Source: Actinomycetes bacterium
GTDB lineage: Bacteria; Actinomycetota; Acidimicrobiia; Acidimicrobiales; Acidimicrobiaceae
Assembly: GCA_021826315.1 (NCBI GenBank)
Contig: JAKAZZ010000003.1
Coordinates: forward strand, 20,373-84,372
Direction of reading: 5' to 3'
Length of the DNA stretch: 64,000 bases
The notes under the pieces are model-generated. The model did not search any database. It saw only the letters and a list, made by a program, of their open reading frames with translations, and was not told where the DNA came from. Position numbers and translations under genes: made by a program. Positions 19,319 to 31,302 of the stretch are shown here, one piece after another (within the stretch, counting starts at the first letter, position 1; each line of letters begins with the position of its first letter).

Positions 19319-21859
19319 CTAGCCGATCGTTGAACGGATTCGATTGCTCAAGTTCTGATTTACCTCGAACCGTTCTTTGATTTGCGTCAATCTCTTCCCC
19401 GTTTCGGGAAGGATAATGCTGCTCAAAAAGTTTCGCACTTCTGACGAGCGGGCGCTAATCGAAGGGCCATAGAGAGCGGATATTCCCTCGAGCATCCTTG
19501 GTACGGCTGAGGCTGGATAGATCTCGAGAAGCTGGGCGTAATTCGACCTAATGAAGTCGAAGGTCGCCTCCCCTGCCGACGCCGAACCGAGCATCGATGA
19601 AAGCACAAACGGTGCATCTTGGCTACGGATTTCGCTTATTGCTAGCGAAAGGGTGCGGTCAATTAGCGAAGGATCTTTGAATTCGCCGAGCCCACTTAGG
19701 TAACGCTGTTCTTCTACCGGGTCCTGAGCATTTCTGTACTTGTCCAGAATGAATGCGTAATCTGCTTCATCGCCGTTGTATGCGACGATAGCGATGATCG
19801 AAGCAGCAAGTTCGGGATCGAGAGACTTCTCTTGTGACATATCGAGACGGAATTCGGAGTTCGCAAAGGAGATTACCTCTTGATCCTGCCCGATTGTTCC
19901 AAGGATGTCCAAAGCTCGTCGCCTTGAGGAGCTTTGAGACGCCGAGTCGCCATCTGAACTTTTAAATCCGAGGGTCTCGAGCACGGGACCAAATAGGTCG
20001 TGAGCTAGCTCCATTACCTTTTCCGTAGCTGAACCTGAAACTGCCTTGGCATACGTTCCGAGCGCACGAGCGATGATCGCGTCGATAGACGACTCGATTA
20101 TCCCTGCACCTCGATATGCCTTGGCTAGATCGAAGAATTCTTCGATCTCCATTTCATGGCTAAGGACAAAAGCGAAGGAGTCCGAGATCAGATTGAACGC
20201 CTCGATCTCTTCAAGGGACCCAAGATTTCGCTTTAGCTCGTCAAGGATCTCGGGCGAGTACTTGACGTGAAAGTAGCCATCGCCATGCGAATTTACAACT
20301 AGAGCTCTTTCGTTCGAAATCAGCTCGAACGACTCATCTTCAAGAAGGACCTTCTGGTCGACACTTCCTGAAAGCGATCTAATACCGACCGGTATTTTCC
20401 AATTAGAGCCGATGGATGATTCAAGTTCCCCTTGCTCGATGAAGCTAAATGGCCTCTGCGAAATTCTGTATCCATCTGTGACCTTTTCCACGGAAATTAC
20501 GGGAAGGCCGCCTTGAAAGACCCAAGAATCCATGATTGACCGTATCGGGGCATCTTCGGCCTCCTCGATTGCGTCCCAAAGATCCGTGGTTTCAGCGTTA
20601 GCGTATGAATACTTGCGAAGATAATTGGTTACTCCCGCTCTGAATTTTTCAATACCTATGTATCGCTCGAGCATACGGAGAACACTGCCACCCTTTTCGT
20701 AGGTGAGAAGGTCAAACATTCCTTGGCAATCACTTGGATGGCGAACTGGGAACTCTATCGGCCGTGTTGCATGAAGTGCATCGACATCTTGTGCTCGACC
20801 CTTCGAGATACCGAATGATACCCAACGCTTCCACTTTGGCTCGAAGGCATCACAGCACAATACCTCCATGTACGTTGCGAAGGCCTCATTCAACCAGATT
20901 CCGTTCCACCACTTCATCGTTGCTAGGTCCCCGAACCACATGTGGGCGATCTCGTGGGCGATTACGTCAACTGCACGTTCAAGTTCTGGTTGTGAGGCAG
21001 TCGTTTCGTCGATAACTACTAGAGGTTCTCGGAAGGTTATGGCACCTAGGTTTTCCATGGCTCCGGCAGCGAAGTCAGGAATGGCAATTAGGTCCATCTT
21101 GGTTCCGGGATATTCAATCCCAAAGAAGTCAGTGAAGAAGTTGAGCGAGTGTTCAGCGACCTTTAGCGCAAAGCTAGTCATATCGCCCCACCCGGGACGG
21201 TGTACAACGCGTATTGGCACGCCTCGAACTATTTTTGCCTCAGTCGCTTCGAGTTTTCCGACGACGAAAGCGACGAGATACGTCGACATCTTCATGGTCT
21301 CTTCGAAGACAACTAACTTCTTGCCATTGGCGAGATTTGTTGACGACACTTCAGAGCCATTTGAGATCGCGAGGTGGTCCGCCTCGACCTCGAGAGAGAC
21401 GTTAAAGGTTGCTTTGAATGCTGGCTCGTCGAAGCATGGGAAAGCTCTACGTGCATCCGTAGCTTCGAATTGAGTAGTGGCGATTGCGACCGTGTTGCCT
21501 TCCGCATCGCGATAGTGGCTCTTGTAGAACCCAGCCAGTTTGTCGTTTAGCACACCAGTAAATTCAATAATGATCTTTACCTCACCTGGCGTAAGCGGCG
21601 ATGAAGTGGTGATCTCTGCTATTTCGTTCGGTTCGTCGAGGATGTAGGTGGCCGCATTTAAGTTGTCCTTCTGGGACACTTCAACCTTTACGAACTCTAA
21701 TTCGGCGTAGTTGAGTCGAAAGGCGGATGTCGGAACTTCGAGTTGACAGTCGATCTCTACGCGCCCTTTGAACGAAGCCATCTCAATATCAGGGGCTAGG
21801 TAAAGGTTGTAATTCTGTGGTTTCAAATAGTCGTATAAGCGATATGGTTCTTGAGTCAC
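19319..21859 (-). CDS. pepN: M1 family metallopeptidase (aminopeptidase N)
   Basis: GAMENLGAITFRE and VIAHEIAHMWFGDLATMKWWNGIWLNEAFATYME. Confidence 0.95.
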   Translation of the reverse strand: MTQEPYRLYDYLKPQNYNLYLAPDIEMASFKGRVEIDCQLEVPTSAFRLNYAELEFVKVEVSQKDNLNAATYILDEPNEIAEITTSSPLTPGEVKIIIEFTGVLNDKLAGFYKSHYRDAEGNTVAIATTQFEATDARRAFPCFDEPAFKATFNVSLEVEADHLAISNGSEVSSTNLANGKKLVVFEETMKMSTYLVAFVVGKLEATEAKIVRGVPIRVVHRPGWGDMTSFALKVAEHSLNFFTDFFGIEYPGTKMDLIAIPDFAAGAMENLGAITFREPLVVIDETTASQPELERAVDVIAHEIAHMWFGDLATMKWWNGIWLNEAFATYMEVLCCDAFEPKWKRWVSFGISKGRAQDVDALHATRPIEFPVRHPSDCQGMFDLLTYEKGGSVLRMLERYIGIEKFRAGVTNYLRKYSYANAETTDLWDAIEEAEDAPIRSIMDSWVFQGGLPVISVEKVTDGYRISQRPFSFIEQGELESSIGSNWKIPVGIRSLSGSVDQKVLLEDESFELISNERALVVNSHGDGYFHVKYSPEILDELKRNLGSLEEIEAFNLISDSFAFVLSHEMEIEEFFDLAKAYRGAGIIESSIDAIIARALGTYAKAVSGSATEKVMELAHDLFGPVLETLGFKSSDGDSASQSSSRRRALDILGTIGQDQEVISFANSEFRLDMSQEKSLDPELAASIIAIVAYNGDEADYAFILDKYRNAQDPVEEQRYLSGLGEFKDPSLIDRTLSLAISEIRSQDAPFVLSSMLGSASAGEATFDFIRSNYAQLLEIYPASAVPRMLEGISALYGPSISARSSEVRNFLSSIILPETGKRLTQIKERFEVNQNLSNRIRSTIG

Positions 21860-22012
21860 CTACCCTACCGTAGTAGAAAATTCAGAATCGAGTGCACTAT
21901 CGAGACTCGTTCCTGAGGTGACGTTTCGTTCGTATTCACAATGCGAGTTGGGTTAAGTCCAACCGCCTAACTGTGACCCGATCGGTAAAATCGGACAGCA
22001 GATATACGTGAT

Positions 22013-23008
22013 TTGGAGAAGAATATGAAGATTTTCGGCATTGGACATGCAATTATGGACCTTTTCGTCGAGTCCAATGGTGAAACTCTTCGGGATTTGA
22101 ACATCGATGCTGGTTCAATGACTTTGATCAGCGAAGAAGAGTCCAGGAATCTATTGAATTTTTTTTCGCCTAATAGGTTCTCGTCGGGAGGCTCCGTAGG
22201 AAACACTCTCGCGGCCCTAGGAACTTTTGGAGTTCGCCCCACCTTCATGGGGGTTGTGGCGATGGATAGCTTTGGATCTGCCTATGTCGAGGATCTTACG
22301 AAGACCGGCGTTGTCTTCCAAGATGTATCGAGTTCTGAGCTTGCAGATTCGACGGGCCATTGCATTGTTGTCGTGACCGAAGATGGGCAAAGGACGATGT
22401 TTACCAACCTTGGATCATCGTCGATGTTCGATTCAAACGTAGACCTTGATGACGTCATGGGCGAGGTAGATGGACAGGAGAAGGTCGTCTACCTCGAGGG
22501 CTATTTGCTAGATTCACCTAGCGGAGATCGCCTCATTAGTGCTGTTCTTAGTAACGGACGTCCTGACTTAAGAGTTGCCCTGACGCTTTCAGACTTCTTT
22601 CTTGTAGATCGCCACCGCCAACGCATCTGGGAGATTATTAGAAGTGGCCGCGTGTCGGTGCTATTTGCGAACGAAGCTGAGATAGTTGGTCTGTGCAATG
22701 TTGACTCAGCGGAAGTCGGAGCGATGCTAGTTGCAGAGTTGGTCGAAGAGGTCGTCGTTACCCTTGGCGAAAAGGGAGCAATTGTAGCGTCGGTGGACGG
22801 AGTAGTTCGAACCCCTACAAAGGCCAGCCGTGTCGTGGATACGACCGGTGCGGGTGACCTCTTTGCCGCGGGGTATCTCTATGGCAAGTTCCAGGGGCGA
22901 GACCTAGCAACGTGTTGCCGCTTCGGAAACCTTTGCGCTGGAGAGATAATAACCCACTTTGGAGCGCGCCTCGAGAGCGATATTAGGTCGCAATTGGCTC
23001 AAGATTAG
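22013..23008 (+). CDS. PfkB-family sugar/nucleoside kinase (adenosine kinase-like)
   Basis: GGSVGNTLAALGTFG; DTTGAGDLFAAGYLYG. Confidence 0.88.
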   Translation: MEKNMKIFGIGHAIMDLFVESNGETLRDLNIDAGSMTLISEEESRNLLNFFSPNRFSSGGSVGNTLAALGTFGVRPTFMGVVAMDSFGSAYVEDLTKTGVVFQDVSSSELADSTGHCIVVVTEDGQRTMFTNLGSSSMFDSNVDLDDVMGEVDGQEKVVYLEGYLLDSPSGDRLISAVLSNGRPDLRVALTLSDFFLVDRHRQRIWEIIRSGRVSVLFANEAEIVGLCNVDSAEVGAMLVAELVEEVVVTLGEKGAIVASVDGVVRTPTKASRVVDTTGAGDLFAAGYLYGKFQGRDLATCCRFGNLCAGEIITHFGARLESDIRSQLAQD

Positions 23009-23017
23009 GCGATGAGC

Positions 23018-23395
23018 CTAGATCGCATCTCTGAAGTGCTCCTCGTACGCTTTGCTTAGTGAACGAAGCGCAGCCATAGCCTGATCCTTTGGAAAAAATA
23101 TGTGGGCGCCAGCAGCCATCGCTTCGTGGCGTATGGGTGCTGAGTTCGCAGTCGAAAATGCGACTAAGAGGATCCGCGGGCTATCCTTTGATATCTCACG
23201 GATGGCACTTATGCCGTCGATTACTGGCATTCGGAGATCAGTCATCGCGATATCTGGGTGCTCAGCGTTACAGATTGCGATCAGTTCAGCTCCGTTCCGA
23301 GCCGCTCCTACGACACTTAGGTCGGGGCAACCATCGATTGCATGCACTAAGGCTTCACGGTAGTCGTCTGAATCATCAGCTATAACTATGCGCAT
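23018..23395 (-). CDS. Stand-alone response regulator receiver domain
   Basis: MRIVIADDSDDYREALVHAIDGCPDLSVVGAARNG...DIAMTDLRMPVIDGISAI; no output domain. ORF track extends the start to 23449. Confidence 0.85.
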   Translation of the reverse strand: MRIVIADDSDDYREALVHAIDGCPDLSVVGAARNGAELIAICNAEHPDIAMTDLRMPVIDGISAIREISKDSPRILLVAFSTANSAPIRHEAMAAGAHIFFPKDQAMAALRSLSKAYEEHFRDAI

Positions 23396-23726
23396 AACCG
23401 TCTTGGCCTCATTACCTCTAACTTGAATCCCATCAAGTATTATCGACATTACTTGCGGGTATGTGACAATTGTTGTGACTTTTTAGTAGTAAAAAAATAC
23501 TACCTATCGAATATCAGGACTCTCAGGTATTACGTCTTCGAAGAACTTCACTTCAGTCAGTACCAACGAAAAGCGTATATGGGATTTTGACCATTTTCAA
23601 TTCGGCAATTCGTCTACCAACTCAGGTGCGTGGGTGACAAAGGAGCTAAAGACTTATTCCGGCGAGGTCGAACTTCATAGGGAAGGTAAAGGTCGAGGCT
23701 AAAGTCGACCCTAGTGAAGCGTTGAT

Positions 23727-24437
23727 ATGGATGTGGCAGATTTGCAGCAGGCAAAGTGTTCTGAAATCAGGGGAGGAAGTTGCGACCAGCAAGTTGGCTA
23801 CCCAGAATTTCTGTGTCCACTAGGCCATGGTCGCAACATCGATAACGCAGAGGTGCTCGAAAGAGTAACGGTTCATTGGGACGGATCGTCTGGAGAAGTG
23901 GATGTCGAGGCGATACTAAGGTCAGTCCTATCACCATACGTTGGTGAACAGCTAGTTTCAAAGCTCTTGGAACAGATTGAGTTGACCGCCGAGGTAATTC
24001 GTGAGATCGCTCAGGCTCCCAATCTCCCCTTCAAGCGATTTGGTGATTGCCTTAAATTTCGACAGATTCCACAGAGAGCGCTTGAGCTAATGGTCCATGA
24101 TATGTTGGCACTCCTAGAAGTAGACCCCTCATCGTCTTGGCTATCTGGTTTTTCTAAGAACGAAGTTCCACCTGCTCTGTGGGAGACGATAACTTCGAAT
24201 GACGCAGGGTGCGTTACGGGACCCGTTCCCAAATCTGCCCACGACGCTAACGTTGAGAAGCTCGTAGAGCTCTCGGGTGACCCCGTTTTCCATCACACCC
24301 TGATCGGTGAGATCTGTAGGAGATCGCTACCAAAGAGTTATGCGGACAGTGCACTTGCTCGTTTTCAGGCGAGCGAAGGAGTTGACAAGTGGGATCTTCA
24401 AGAGTCGATAGACCTAATCGAGGCGACCTACCAATAG
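23727..24437 (+). CDS. Hypothetical protein (236 aa)
   Basis: Long ORF between two signalling genes with acidic, helix-prone composition; no family recognised. Confidence 0.5.
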   Translation: MDVADLQQAKCSEIRGGSCDQQVGYPEFLCPLGHGRNIDNAEVLERVTVHWDGSSGEVDVEAILRSVLSPYVGEQLVSKLLEQIELTAEVIREIAQAPNLPFKRFGDCLKFRQIPQRALELMVHDMLALLEVDPSSSWLSGFSKNEVPPALWETITSNDAGCVTGPVPKSAHDANVEKLVELSGDPVFHHTLIGEICRRSLPKSYADSALARFQASEGVDKWDLQESIDLIEATYQ

Positions 24438-24467
24438 TTTCGTGCTACGCGGGAGTGAATTTGACTC

Positions 24468-26144
24468 TTAGTTAGAGAGAATCGGCCTCGAACCTCTGTT
24501 TGCGTCGCCTAGGAGGGGAATGGTCGCAGAAAAGAAGATGTAATGGCCATCACTCGCACTCATAGTCGTCAACATCCGAGTTATCTCTCGTGAACTGCTC
24601 TCCCATTTTGCCGCAGTAGAGGCACCCTCTTCTTGGAAGAGTGGCGACCATGGTGCGTCGCTCTTGAACATAGTTCGGTCTTTGATCTTTTCTCCTCGGA
24701 GATCAATGTTGCGAATTGTAAATTGACCTCCGATCGATTCGACAGAGTCAACCAACAGTGGAATCCCTAGGTGGCCTGCATTGCTGTGGCGGCGGATCGA
24801 CGACGACTTAAGGGAGTTTGCAATCTTGGATACCTCGTTGAAGTCCGCGTCATCAATCGGGTTGATCGATTCAACGAGCATCTCTATCTTTGATGCCTTG
24901 ACGTTCAGGTAGATCAGACCTCCATTTGCTCCCTTGAGCGCATTGGACGCTAGCTCCTGAACGCATCTAAACCCGAGCAACAACGTCGACTCTGAGTGCG
25001 AATCTCTACCCACTAATTCGTCGAGCTCAACGGCGGCGTGTATCTGCGTTTCCCCACCTAATTCGATCGATGCAATATGTTCGCGCACCGCTTGTTCAAA
25101 GTCCATACGAGCAAGTCCAGGTGGGTATAGAGTGGCGATCATATTCCTCATCCAATCGGTGGATTTGTCGATGAGAGCAACCACTGGATCGACGGGATCT
25201 AGGCGAGTTTCTCCTTGCGCAATTTGCAACCGTAATTTGGCGGCCGCTAGCAGTTGAAGTGGGTTGTCATGGATTGCCTCAGCTACTTCGCGCCGCTCTC
25301 GAAACTGAGAATTCAAAAGGGCCGTCTTGCGTTCAATGTCGGACTCTCGTAGGATTCCTTGGCGCATCGCCTCGATTGAAGCCGAGAGTGACTCCGTCTC
25401 GAGGGCACCCTTTACCGTTACGGGAGTGTTGAGACTTCCTCCAGCCACCAGGTTCGCACCGTCGCGAAGGCGCCTGATTGGCTCGACTATGAATCTGTAA
25501 AAGAGAATTCCTAAGGTTGCGATGACGACTAACGATGCGATCGCTGCGATAGCGACTGTGTTTTTCAGCTTTACCAACGCAGCGGTTGCGTCTCGCCGGA
25601 GGGCATCATCGGTGGTAAGGATCTGGTTGTTGAGATTCGTAATCTCCAGATTTAGGGTATTGAAGCTTGCTTGGTCAGCTTGGAGACTTGACTGAATTGC
25701 AGATGGAAGCGCCCCCTGCTCGAGCGATGGTACACTCTCGTGGAGTGAAGCCGATATCTCCCAATCTGAACCCGCTAACTGGACGTTCCGTAGGAGGGTT
25801 GCGAGCTTGGGATAGGTGCCAATCGAAGATGTAAGCACCTTATAGGCAGATTCAACCTGGCTAGTACCACTTACAAATGGTGCAAGGAAGCTAGTGTCGC
25901 CAGTTAGAACGTACCCTCTTAGGCCGGTCTCTTGGTTTAGGTACCCGATAAGAAGCTTCCCAATTGAGGTCTCCGCAGGGTGAAATATTCCGTTTGAGAC
26001 ATTTGATGTATTTACCTCATTGGCGATCGCTCCGTAGATAGCAATTGCGTCAACAATTGCGGTTAGCGAGAGAAATATCCCTGCGATTAGGAAGATCGCG
26101 GAAAATGACAACCTAGCCTTCGCGGATTTAATGCGCTTTTTCAT
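24468..26144 (-). CDS. CHASE3/HAMP sensor histidine kinase of HisKA_3 type with degenerate ATPase G1 box
   Basis: CHASE3-like LIGYLNQETGLRGYVLTGDTSFLAPF; TM; REVAEAIHDNPLQLLAAAKLRL; CVQELASNALKGANGG. Confidence 0.8.
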   Translation of the reverse strand: MKKRIKSAKARLSFSAIFLIAGIFLSLTAIVDAIAIYGAIANEVNTSNVSNGIFHPAETSIGKLLIGYLNQETGLRGYVLTGDTSFLAPFVSGTSQVESAYKVLTSSIGTYPKLATLLRNVQLAGSDWEISASLHESVPSLEQGALPSAIQSSLQADQASFNTLNLEITNLNNQILTTDDALRRDATAALVKLKNTVAIAAIASLVVIATLGILFYRFIVEPIRRLRDGANLVAGGSLNTPVTVKGALETESLSASIEAMRQGILRESDIERKTALLNSQFRERREVAEAIHDNPLQLLAAAKLRLQIAQGETRLDPVDPVVALIDKSTDWMRNMIATLYPPGLARMDFEQAVREHIASIELGGETQIHAAVELDELVGRDSHSESTLLLGFRCVQELASNALKGANGGLIYLNVKASKIEMLVESINPIDDADFNEVSKIANSLKSSSIRRHSNAGHLGIPLLVDSVESIGGQFTIRNIDLRGEKIKDRTMFKSDAPWSPLFQEEGASTAAKWESSSREITRMLTTMSASDGHYIFFSATIPLLGDANRGSRPILSN

Positions 26145-26430
26145 CTTGTCACCTCACTTCAAATAATAGGGGTTTGCGATATCGCAAGTCGTCTCGGTCG
26201 AGGTAACAACCAGTTAGGTCGAAGTCATCGAAGTTATATTCAAAATGACTATATTAACTTGAATTAGGGATAAATCCTAGCCATTGCTGATGTATAATTT
26301 TGAGTGTCTCGGATCTTTGCCGCAATTGGGGGAAGGCATAGGCTGGCTCGACAATTCAAACCTGTTGGGGGGTCATCGTTCATTTCCAAAAGTGGCACGT
26401 ATTCGTGTTGACAAATGTGCGCATTTGTAG

Positions 26431-27105
26431 TTGATTACTGTTATTGAGTCGGAGGCTCCGTTGTTGCCAGATGAACCTATCCGAGTTTTGATCGTGGAGG
26501 ACCATACTGTCTTCGCCGAGACGATGTCGATGGCGCTTTCGACTCAATCAGATATGCGGGTGGTGGGCGTTGCTAAAGACGGCAACGAGGCTGCTAACTA
26601 TATCTCGACCCGCGGTTGTGACGTTGTACTTATGGATATGAGGTTAGGTGACGACGAGGGGCTTGACGTGATAGAGCGCCTCCGAGCACTAGATGAAAAT
26701 ATTGCGATCTTGGTTCTAACGGCGGTAAGAGACGCGCGAAGCGCAGCCTTTGCCGTCTCTCATGGTGCCGCTGGATTTTTGACGAAGGATGTTCCGCTCC
26801 ACGATGTAATTCGCGGAATTCGCGATTCTGTGCGTGGTCGATCAGTGATGGAGCCGTCAATGGCCACGGAGGTCCTTTCGATCTTGTCCGGTCGCCGTCA
26901 GAGGGTTGGGGATAATCTGACCAAGCGAGAGATCGAAGTACTAAGGATGCTTGATGAAGGAAATTCGGCATCCGATATTTCGTCATCGCTCAACATATCA
27001 TTGAATACGGCGCGCAACCACATCGCTAGGATAATTTCAAAGCTTGAGTGCCACTCGATGCTCGAAGCCGTTTCGACCGCGCGTCGTGAAGGAATAATCG
27101 AGTAG
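26431..27105 (+). CDS. NarL/LuxR-family response regulator
   Basis: IRVLIVEDHTVFAETM receiver; LTKREIEVLRMLDEGNSASDISSSLNISLNTARNHIARIISKLECHSMLEAVSTARREGII HTH. Confidence 0.93.
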   Translation: MITVIESEAPLLPDEPIRVLIVEDHTVFAETMSMALSTQSDMRVVGVAKDGNEAANYISTRGCDVVLMDMRLGDDEGLDVIERLRALDENIAILVLTAVRDARSAAFAVSHGAAGFLTKDVPLHDVIRGIRDSVRGRSVMEPSMATEVLSILSGRRQRVGDNLTKREIEVLRMLDEGNSASDISSSLNISLNTARNHIARIISKLECHSMLEAVSTARREGIIE

Positions 27106-27141
27106 CGGATCTTTTTAGAACTAGACGATTGTGAGTTTCAG

Positions 27142-27987
27142 ATGAAAAATCCGTGGCTCGAACTCCGCTCCATGCACTATGCGCACCGTGGCGGAGCTTT
27201 GGAGGCGCCATCGTCTACCTTATTTGCAATGGACCGGTCCGTTGATCTTGGACTTCCTGGCCTCGAATTGGACCTCCATCGCACCCGAGACGGCGTGATC
27301 GTTGTCCTACACGACAACGAAGTTGACAGGACGACCTCTGGAGACGGTCGCGTCTCCGATCTTGACTTTGGTGAGATTGCCAGCCTTGACAACGCGTACT
27401 GGTTTGTGCCTGACTCGAATGAATATACCTCGGTTGGGAGGCCTCTATCTGACTATGCCTACCGCGGTATGTGGCCTCAAGATCGCCGATTTGGAGTTGC
27501 TACCTTTCGCGAGGTGCTTCAGCGCTATTCAAACACTATCGTAAATGTTGACATCAAGGCGCCACCTGCTAATACGGAGCCTTATGAGGCTCAAGTCGTA
27601 GAAGAGATAATTGCTGCAGGAGCTCAAGATCGAGTAATAGTTGCATCTTTTCGAGACTCCTCTCTCTTTGCGGTCAGGAAGTTGTCGTCGGAAATATATA
27701 CGTCGGCTGGGCCGGGCGAAATTTCGGAGTTTTACTTTGCTCTGATCAATGACTACAAGCAGGCCGTGACTTTAGCCAAAGCCTCACCCTACGTTGCTCT
27801 TCAAATTCCTCACTACTACGGCGAGATTGAATTGGCGACAGAAGAGTTCGTTGAGGCTGCGCACGAAGGCGGCAAAGCGGTGCACGTTTGGACGGTAAAT
27901 GAGCAAGAGGAGATGGAAGTTCTCATAGGTAGGGGTGTAGACGGCATAATAACTGATCGCCCTTCACTTCTAAAGAGTCTCATCTAG
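27142..27987 (+). CDS. Glycerophosphodiester phosphodiesterase
   Basis: AHRGGALEAPSSTLFAMDRSVDLGLPGLELDLHRTRDGVIVVLHDNEVDRTTSGDGRVSD. Confidence 0.92.
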   Translation: MKNPWLELRSMHYAHRGGALEAPSSTLFAMDRSVDLGLPGLELDLHRTRDGVIVVLHDNEVDRTTSGDGRVSDLDFGEIASLDNAYWFVPDSNEYTSVGRPLSDYAYRGMWPQDRRFGVATFREVLQRYSNTIVNVDIKAPPANTEPYEAQVVEEIIAAGAQDRVIVASFRDSSLFAVRKLSSEIYTSAGPGEISEFYFALINDYKQAVTLAKASPYVALQIPHYYGEIELATEEFVEAAHEGGKAVHVWTVNEQEEMEVLIGRGVDGIITDRPSLLKSLI

Positions 27988-28083
27988 CCTTTAGTTGGCC
28001 ATCGACTGTGGTACTTCGCCTTGAGGTAGAATGTGTATAGGCATCTTTGCCGTAATTTCATATCTACATTCACGGAGTATCTG

Positions 28084-29118
28084 TTGCGCATTTTGGTAGC
28101 GATGTCGGGTGGGGTCGACTCTTCTGTTGCCGCACTCCTTCTCAAAGGTGATGGCCACGACGTTGTAGGCGCAACCATGAAGTTGTGGGGCGGGGTTAGT
28201 GACTCTGGCTGCTGTTCGGTGGCAGATGTTGCGGATGCAAGAATGGTGGCTAATCGAATTGGAATCGAACACCACGTCTTCAACTTTACCGAGGAGTTCG
28301 AGGAAAAGGTAGTCTCCCATTACGTCGACTCTTATGCCGGGGGCTTGACCCCTAACCCATGTATTGAGTGCAATCGAAGCATAAAGTTTGATCTCTTCAT
28401 CGACCGCGCCCTGCGGTTGGGTTTTGATGCTGTTGCAACGGGCCACTATGCCAGGGTGGAGGCGGTCGGTGGTGAGCAAAGGCTGTTGAGGGGTATTGAT
28501 CCCCAAAAGGATCAGTCATACGTCATTTCGATGATTGGGCAGAGTCGACTTGCTCGTTTGATACTTCCTATCGGTGGTATGGAAAAGGACAAAGTTCGAC
28601 AGATTGCAAGTGATGCAAGTCTGATCGTTGCGCAAAAGCCCGACTCCCAAGACGTCTGTTTTATAGCCTCCACGACCTCTAGAGTTGAATTTCTTAGCAA
28701 GCGAACCACCCTGACTCCGGCAAAGGTAGTTGATAGCAGCAGTGGCGCACATCTCGGGGAGGTAGCTTCTCGAGAGGTCGTTACAATCGGCCAGAGGAAG
28801 GGCCTTGGAACCCTAGGTGATTCAACAAGGCGTTACGTTGTCGACGTTGATACTGAAAGCAATACTGTCGTGATGGGTCGCCTCGAAGAGACTTACACCG
28901 ATACCATTAGATTTGGCCAAGTCGCATTTATCGGTGAGGCTATAGAGATTGGTAGGGAAGTTGAAATCCAAACCTCTGCCCATGGCCGTGTTACGAGGGC
29001 GACCTTCTTGGGAGATCAAGTAGCGGTGGACGGAAAGGTCCGTAGAGTTGCGGCTGGACAAACCGTTGCATTTTACGATGGTAATTCCGTGCTCGGAAGC
29101 GCCGTTGTGACTCGATGA
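28084..29118 (+). CDS. mnmA: tRNA 2-thiouridine(34) synthase MnmA
   Basis: ILVAMSGGVDSSVAALLLKGDGHDVVGATMKLW; NPCIECNRSIKF; KPDSQDVCFI. TTG at 28084 proposed; ORF track opens at 28033. Confidence 0.93.
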   Translation: MRILVAMSGGVDSSVAALLLKGDGHDVVGATMKLWGGVSDSGCCSVADVADARMVANRIGIEHHVFNFTEEFEEKVVSHYVDSYAGGLTPNPCIECNRSIKFDLFIDRALRLGFDAVATGHYARVEAVGGEQRLLRGIDPQKDQSYVISMIGQSRLARLILPIGGMEKDKVRQIASDASLIVAQKPDSQDVCFIASTTSRVEFLSKRTTLTPAKVVDSSSGAHLGEVASREVVTIGQRKGLGTLGDSTRRYVVDVDTESNTVVMGRLEETYTDTIRFGQVAFIGEAIEIGREVEIQTSAHGRVTRATFLGDQVAVDGKVRRVAAGQTVAFYDGNSVLGSAVVTR

Positions 29119-29127
29119 GGGAGTTGA

Positions 29128-31212
<2,085 letters not shown>

Positions 31213-31302
31213 CGGATCGATACTTCAATCGAGTCGGTAGTTTCAATGTCAATCTAAACTCATAGCGATAAGCCCAGTTTGGTTGCAGATATTCAGTAGC
31301 AG

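Noticed and set aside
20868-21473. 201-aa plus-strand ORF opposite pepN
   Set aside because: Shadow ORF; the opposing strand carries the M1 peptidase motifs in this interval.
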